The notes beneath the pieces were generated by a model, which was given only the letters and a program-made list of their open reading frames with translations, was not told the DNA's origin and searched no databases. From Magnetospirillum sp. (GTDB lineage Bacteria; Pseudomonadota; Alphaproteobacteria; Rhodospirillales; Magnetospirillaceae), in NCBI GenBank assembly GCA_020217035.1, contig JAIWOG010000179.1, positions 1 through 10,000 of the forward strand: a stretch of 10,000 bases of DNA. Direction: 5' to 3'. Shown here in pieces: positions 7,542-10,000 of the stretch. Position 1 is the stretch's first letter; every line of letters begins with the position of its first letter. The position numbers and the translations under genes were made by a program.

Positions 7542-8144
7542 ATGCGCACCATCATCCTCGCCCTTGCCGCCACATGCGTCGTCGGCGCGGTCCACGCCAG
7601 CCAGTTGCCCGCCGCCTTGATCCTGGATTACAGCGGTCCGCCGCGTTCAGGTGTCGAGGCCTATGGTGAAATCCTGCCTGGCCGCGAGATTGGCTTGGGA
7701 CCGCGCGACCGCGTGGTGATCCTGCACTACGGATCGTGCCGTCAGCTGACGGTGACCGGCGGCAAGGTTTCGGTGTTGCCCGAAGCCCTGGTTGTCAACG
7801 ACGCCAAGGACAGCCAGGAAGCCGGACGCCTCTGCCCGCAAGAAGTCAGCCTGTCCGGGGGAGGTCCCGCGCCGCAGGTCATCTCGGCACGGATCGATTG
7901 TATGGTGATCGGCAAGCGCAAATCAGACCTGGGCGAGGTCGAGATTCGGGACGGCGACGTCGTGCTGCTGTCGGTTCCGGCTCAGGGCTACCGCCTGATC
8001 ACCGCGCCGGCGGCGCCGGAAATGAAGCCGGGCAAGACTTATTCCCTGGTGGCTAAGGGAATTCGCGGCGCCGAATTGGCGAAAGTGCCGGTGACGGTGG
8101 ACACCGCCGCCCACGACAAGGCGTGTCTGCTGCGCTTGGAATAG
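7542..8144 (+). CDS. Secreted protein of unknown function with four cysteines
   Basis: I do not recognise this 200-residue protein. It has a clear signal peptide (1-19, MRTIILAL... ending VHA before SQLP), so it is exported to the periplasm or beyond. The mature part has exactly four cysteines (66, 98, 120, 195), enough for two disulfides. It is rich in short beta-like stretches such as DRVVILHYGSCRQLTVTGG (56-74). The segment from about 38 to 80 (GEILPGREIGLGPRDRVV, then a GG turn) loosely resembles FecR-like beta repeats, but this is weak. No catalytic motif, membrane helix or lipobox is visible. The frame is open to an ATG at 7473. The ATG at 7542 is preferred because AGAAGG lies 8 bases upstream and it puts the signal peptide at the N-terminus. 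It is flanked by recQ (divergent) and the pstS regulatory region and seems to be a single-gene unit. Its composition matches its neighbours, with no sign of recent transfer. Confidence 0.82.
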   Translation: MRTIILALAATCVVGAVHASQLPAALILDYSGPPRSGVEAYGEILPGREIGLGPRDRVVILHYGSCRQLTVTGGKVSVLPEALVVNDAKDSQEAGRLCPQEVSLSGGGPAPQVISARIDCMVIGKRKSDLGEVEIRDGDVVLLSVPAQGYRLITAPAAPEMKPGKTYSLVAKGIRGAELAKVPVTVDTAAHDKACLLRLE

Positions 8145-8261
8145 CCACCCTGGCCGCCGGTTGTTGATTATGACATCAATCGCCCAAGGCGGCACTTCGG
8201 GGTGAGAGATTCTGGTCGCGACAGGAAGTCACATAAAAACAATGGTTTAATGTGATGCGTG

Positions 8262-8279
8262 ACGACACTTTTATGACAG
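8262..8279 (-). promoter_or_regulatory. Pho box on the minus strand (PhoB site)
   Basis: Read on the minus strand the site is CTGTCATAAAAGTGTCGT: two CTGTCAT-like 7-mers separated by four A residues, the arrangement bound by PhoB. The first half is a perfect consensus copy. No leftward gene lies next to it, so it probably assists pstS regulation as half of the palindrome with 8283-8300. Confidence 0.55.
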
Positions 8280-8282
8280 CGT

Positions 8283-8300
8283 TTGTCATAAAACCTTCAT
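8283..8300 (+). promoter_or_regulatory. Pho box upstream of pstS (PhoB site)
   Basis: TTGTCATAAAACCTTCAT has two 7-mers (TTGTCAT and CCTTCAT) separated by AAAA, matching the Pho box pattern. It lies 103 bases before the pstS start and would replace the -35 element. A -10-like TACTGT lies at 8314-8319. Phosphate-starvation control of pst genes by PhoBR is established knowledge; its use here is inferred from this match and the gene downstream. Confidence 0.68.
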
Positions 8301-8403
8301 CCTGATATCGCGGTACTGTAACACAGAACGGCTAAAGTGACCTCCGGCGGGATCGACCGGTCCCGTTCCAGAATTCGTTCGCACGATTTGGAGGATCCCA
8401 CCT

Positions 8404-9435
8404 ATGAAGAAGTCCCTGGCCGTTGCGGCCGTCGCCCTGGCGACCGTTTCCTTCGCTGGCGCCGCCCAGGCCCGCGACCAAATCCGCGTCGTCGGTTCGT
8501 CGACCGTCTACCCGTTCACCACCGCCGTCGCGGAACAGTTCGGCAAGGCCGGCAAGTTCAAGACCCCGGTGGTCGAATCGACCGGTACCGGTGGCGGCTT
8601 CAAGCTGTTCTGCGCCGGCGTCGGCCCGGACCATCCGGATCTGACCAACGCTTCGCGCGCCATCAAGAAGTCGGAAATGGAAGCCTGCGCCAAGAACGGC
8701 GTCGCCGACGTCGTCGAAATGAAGGTGGGTTATGACGGCATCGTCTTCGCCGCTTCCAAGAAGGCCAAGCACATCGACGTCACCCGCAAGCAACTGTTCC
8801 TGGCCCTGGCCAAGGAAGTGCCGGTGAACGGCAAGCTGGTGGAAAACCCCTACACCACCTGGAACCAGATCGACCCCAGCCTGCCCAACGCCAAGATCGA
8901 AGTGCTGGGCCCGCCGCCCACCTCCGGCACCCGCGACGCTTTCCTGGAACTGGTGATGGAACCCGGCGCCGAAGCCTTCCCGGAAATCAAGGAACTGAAG
9001 AAGACCGACGAAAAGGCCTTCAAGAAGGTGTTCTCGTCTGTTCGTGAAGACGGCGGCTACGTGGAAGCCGGCGAGAACGACAACCTGATCGTCCAGAAGC
9101 TGGATGCCAACCCCAACGCTTTCGGCATCTTCGGCTATTCGTTCCTGGACCAGAACAGCGACAAGCTGCAGGGTTCCATGGTCGACGGCGTCGCCCCCAC
9201 CTTCGAAGCCATCGCTGCCGGCAAGTACCCGGTGTCGCGCCCGCTGTTCGTCTATGCCAAGAAGGCCCACGTCGGCCAGATCCCCGGCATCAAGGAATAC
9301 CTGGCCGAATACACCTCGGAAAAGGCTTGGGGCAAGGGTGGCTATCTGGCCGACAAGGGCCTGATCCCCATGCCCGACGCCGAGCGTAAGGAAGTCGGCA
9401 CCAAGGTCAACGCCCTGGAAGCCCTGAAGATGTAA
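8404..9435 (+). CDS. pstS: Periplasmic phosphate-binding protein PstS
   Basis: The substrate-binding protein of the high-affinity phosphate ABC transporter captures phosphate in the periplasm and delivers it to PstCA. The 343-residue product has a signal peptide (1-23, ending AQA before RDQ). Phosphate-contacting segments are visible: GSSTVYPF (31-38), ESTGTGGGFKLFC (58-70), TNASRAI (81-87) and PPTSGTRDAF (171-180). A GGAGG ribosome-binding site lies 9 bases upstream of the ATG. The length and type are those of the PstS found in many alphaproteobacteria, somewhat unlike the Escherichia coli form. Two mature cysteines (70 and 95) could form a disulfide. A Pho box lies upstream, pstC follows, and a strong terminator lies between them. 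A minor alternative is a PstS-like sensor or alkaline phosphatase-like homologue, which the adjacent pstC makes unlikely. Confidence 0.96.
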   Translation: MKKSLAVAAVALATVSFAGAAQARDQIRVVGSSTVYPFTTAVAEQFGKAGKFKTPVVESTGTGGGFKLFCAGVGPDHPDLTNASRAIKKSEMEACAKNGVADVVEMKVGYDGIVFAASKKAKHIDVTRKQLFLALAKEVPVNGKLVENPYTTWNQIDPSLPNAKIEVLGPPPTSGTRDAFLELVMEPGAEAFPEIKELKKTDEKAFKKVFSSVREDGGYVEAGENDNLIVQKLDANPNAFGIFGYSFLDQNSDKLQGSMVDGVAPTFEAIAAGKYPVSRPLFVYAKKAHVGQIPGIKEYLAEYTSEKAWGKGGYLADKGLIPMPDAERKEVGTKVNALEALKM

Positions 9436-9446
9436 TCCTGCCAGGG

Positions 9447-9488
9447 GGCGGCCGCCCAGTCCCTCGGGTGGCCGCCTTCTGTTTTTTT
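9447..9488 (+). terminator. Rho-independent terminator between pstS and pstC
   Basis: An 11-bp GC-rich stem (9447-9457 with 9466-9476, one G-T pair) with an 8-base loop is followed by TTCTG and a run of eight T residues. It starts 12 bases after the pstS stop. If it is partly read through, it would give more pstS than pstC transcript. Confidence 0.85.
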
Positions 9489-9550
9489 TGAAATTTTGAA
9501 GCCATTCCGCGCCCCATTTTGGGCGCCACACCGCCAGATCGACGGATCCC

Positions 9551-10000
9551 ATGCAGCTTCTCACTTTGACGGTCGTCCTGCTTTTGCTGACGGCATTCGG
9601 TTATCGCCTGGGACGCAGCCGCGCCTTGGCCACCGCCAGCGGCAATCCCCGCCTGCTTCATTCCCTGCCGTCCTATCACGGCTATTACGTGGCCATGTGG
9701 TGCGGCCTGCCCGCCCTGGTTCTGATCGCCGCTTGGTTGGCGCTGGAACCCACCATCCTGCATTGGCTGGTGATGTCCTCGTTGCCGGCCGACCTGCAAG
9801 GCATGAACGAAGAACGTTTGGCGCTGGTCTACAACGAAGTGCGCAACGTCGCCCGCCATGGTCATCCGCCGTCCATGCCGGCGGTGGGTGAAGCGGCGCA
9901 GCACTACAATTCCATGCGCCATACCATGTTCTTCGCGGTGGCGGCGGCGGCCTTGGCCCTGGCGGTCGCCGCCCTGGCCTATGCCCATCGTCGCATCCAT
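9551..10000 (+). CDS. pstC: Phosphate ABC transporter permease PstC, N-terminal part, cut by the window edge
   Basis: PstC is one of the two membrane subunits that form the phosphate channel with PstA and the PstB ATPase. The first 150 codons are visible and the frame is open to the end of the window. The protein begins with a hydrophobic helix (about 3-19) and a basic turn (GYRLGRSRA). A conserved-looking block, LHSLPSYHGYYVAMWCGLPALVL (36-58), leads into a second helix. A polar, probably periplasmic stretch of about 55 residues follows, then a third helix (about 124-144). This matches the long N-terminal domain (PstC_N, formerly a DUF) that precedes the permease domain in many alphaproteobacterial PstC proteins. 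The permease domain itself lies outside the window. Identity rests on this domain plus the position directly after pstS. No strong ribosome-binding site is visible before the ATG. Confidence 0.85.
   Translation, partial: MQLLTLTVVLLLLTAFGYRLGRSRALATASGNPRLLHSLPSYHGYYVAMWCGLPALVLIAAWLALEPTILHWLVMSSLPADLQGMNEERLALVYNEVRNVARHGHPPSMPAVGEAAQHYNSMRHTMFFAVAAAALALAVAALAYAHRRIH

Noticed and set aside
8332..9564. A 410-codon minus-strand open frame opposite pstS
   Set aside because: It is the shadow of pstS; its composition is an artefact of codon bias, and no ribosome-binding site or domain is visible.

Overview
The window is high-GC bacterial DNA with an alphaproteobacterial character. An A-type aa3 oxidase operon, a flavocytochrome c sulfide dehydrogenase, a NapC/NirT-type cytochrome and a PstC with the long N-terminal domain together suggest a respiratory, sulfur-capable member of the Rhodospirillales, possibly Magnetospirillum-like. 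This placement is inferred from gene content and protein style, not from any database search. Both ends are cut: the first gene (cytochrome oxidase subunit I) runs off the left edge and the last (pstC) runs off the right edge.

Layout. On the minus strand, coxB and coxA (1-1599) overlap by ATGA, with coxA incomplete. A divergent plus-strand stretch starts with a single-domain rhodanese (1833-2198), followed by a weak terminator-like hairpin. Next comes fccA-fccB (2358-3965), the cytochrome and flavoprotein subunits of flavocytochrome c sulfide dehydrogenase, closed by a perfect hairpin. After an AT-rich leader come a periplasmic diheme cytochrome c and a membrane-anchored tetraheme NapC/NirT-type cytochrome (4171-5448), probably co-transcribed. 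A 78-bp palindromic element (5474-5551) separates this cassette from recQ, which converges from the minus strand (5579-7381). A secreted four-cysteine protein of unknown function follows (7542-8144). Then comes a phosphate-regulated region: two Pho boxes in inverted orientation, pstS (8404-9435), a strong terminator, and the start of pstC (9551-10000).

How the genes fit together. Positions 1-5448 read as a respiratory and sulfur electron-transfer region. FccAB would oxidise sulfide in the periplasm and pass electrons to c-type cytochromes. The aa3 oxidase would take electrons from cytochrome c and reduce oxygen. The tetraheme/diheme pair would connect the quinone pool to periplasmic cytochromes. 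The rhodanese fits the sulfur theme. Only the cox genes and FccAB have assignable reactions. The partner of the tetraheme/diheme pair is not in the window, and that pair is the least explained part of it.

The right part is ordinary housekeeping (RecQ helicase, high-affinity phosphate uptake) plus one unrecognised secreted protein. I found no tRNA, rRNA, CRISPR array, insertion sequence or prophage gene. The best candidates for a second look are the orphan cytochrome pair, the Tat signal of FccB that ends in a lipobox, the 78-bp palindrome, the mirrored Pho boxes, and the unknown four-cysteine protein.
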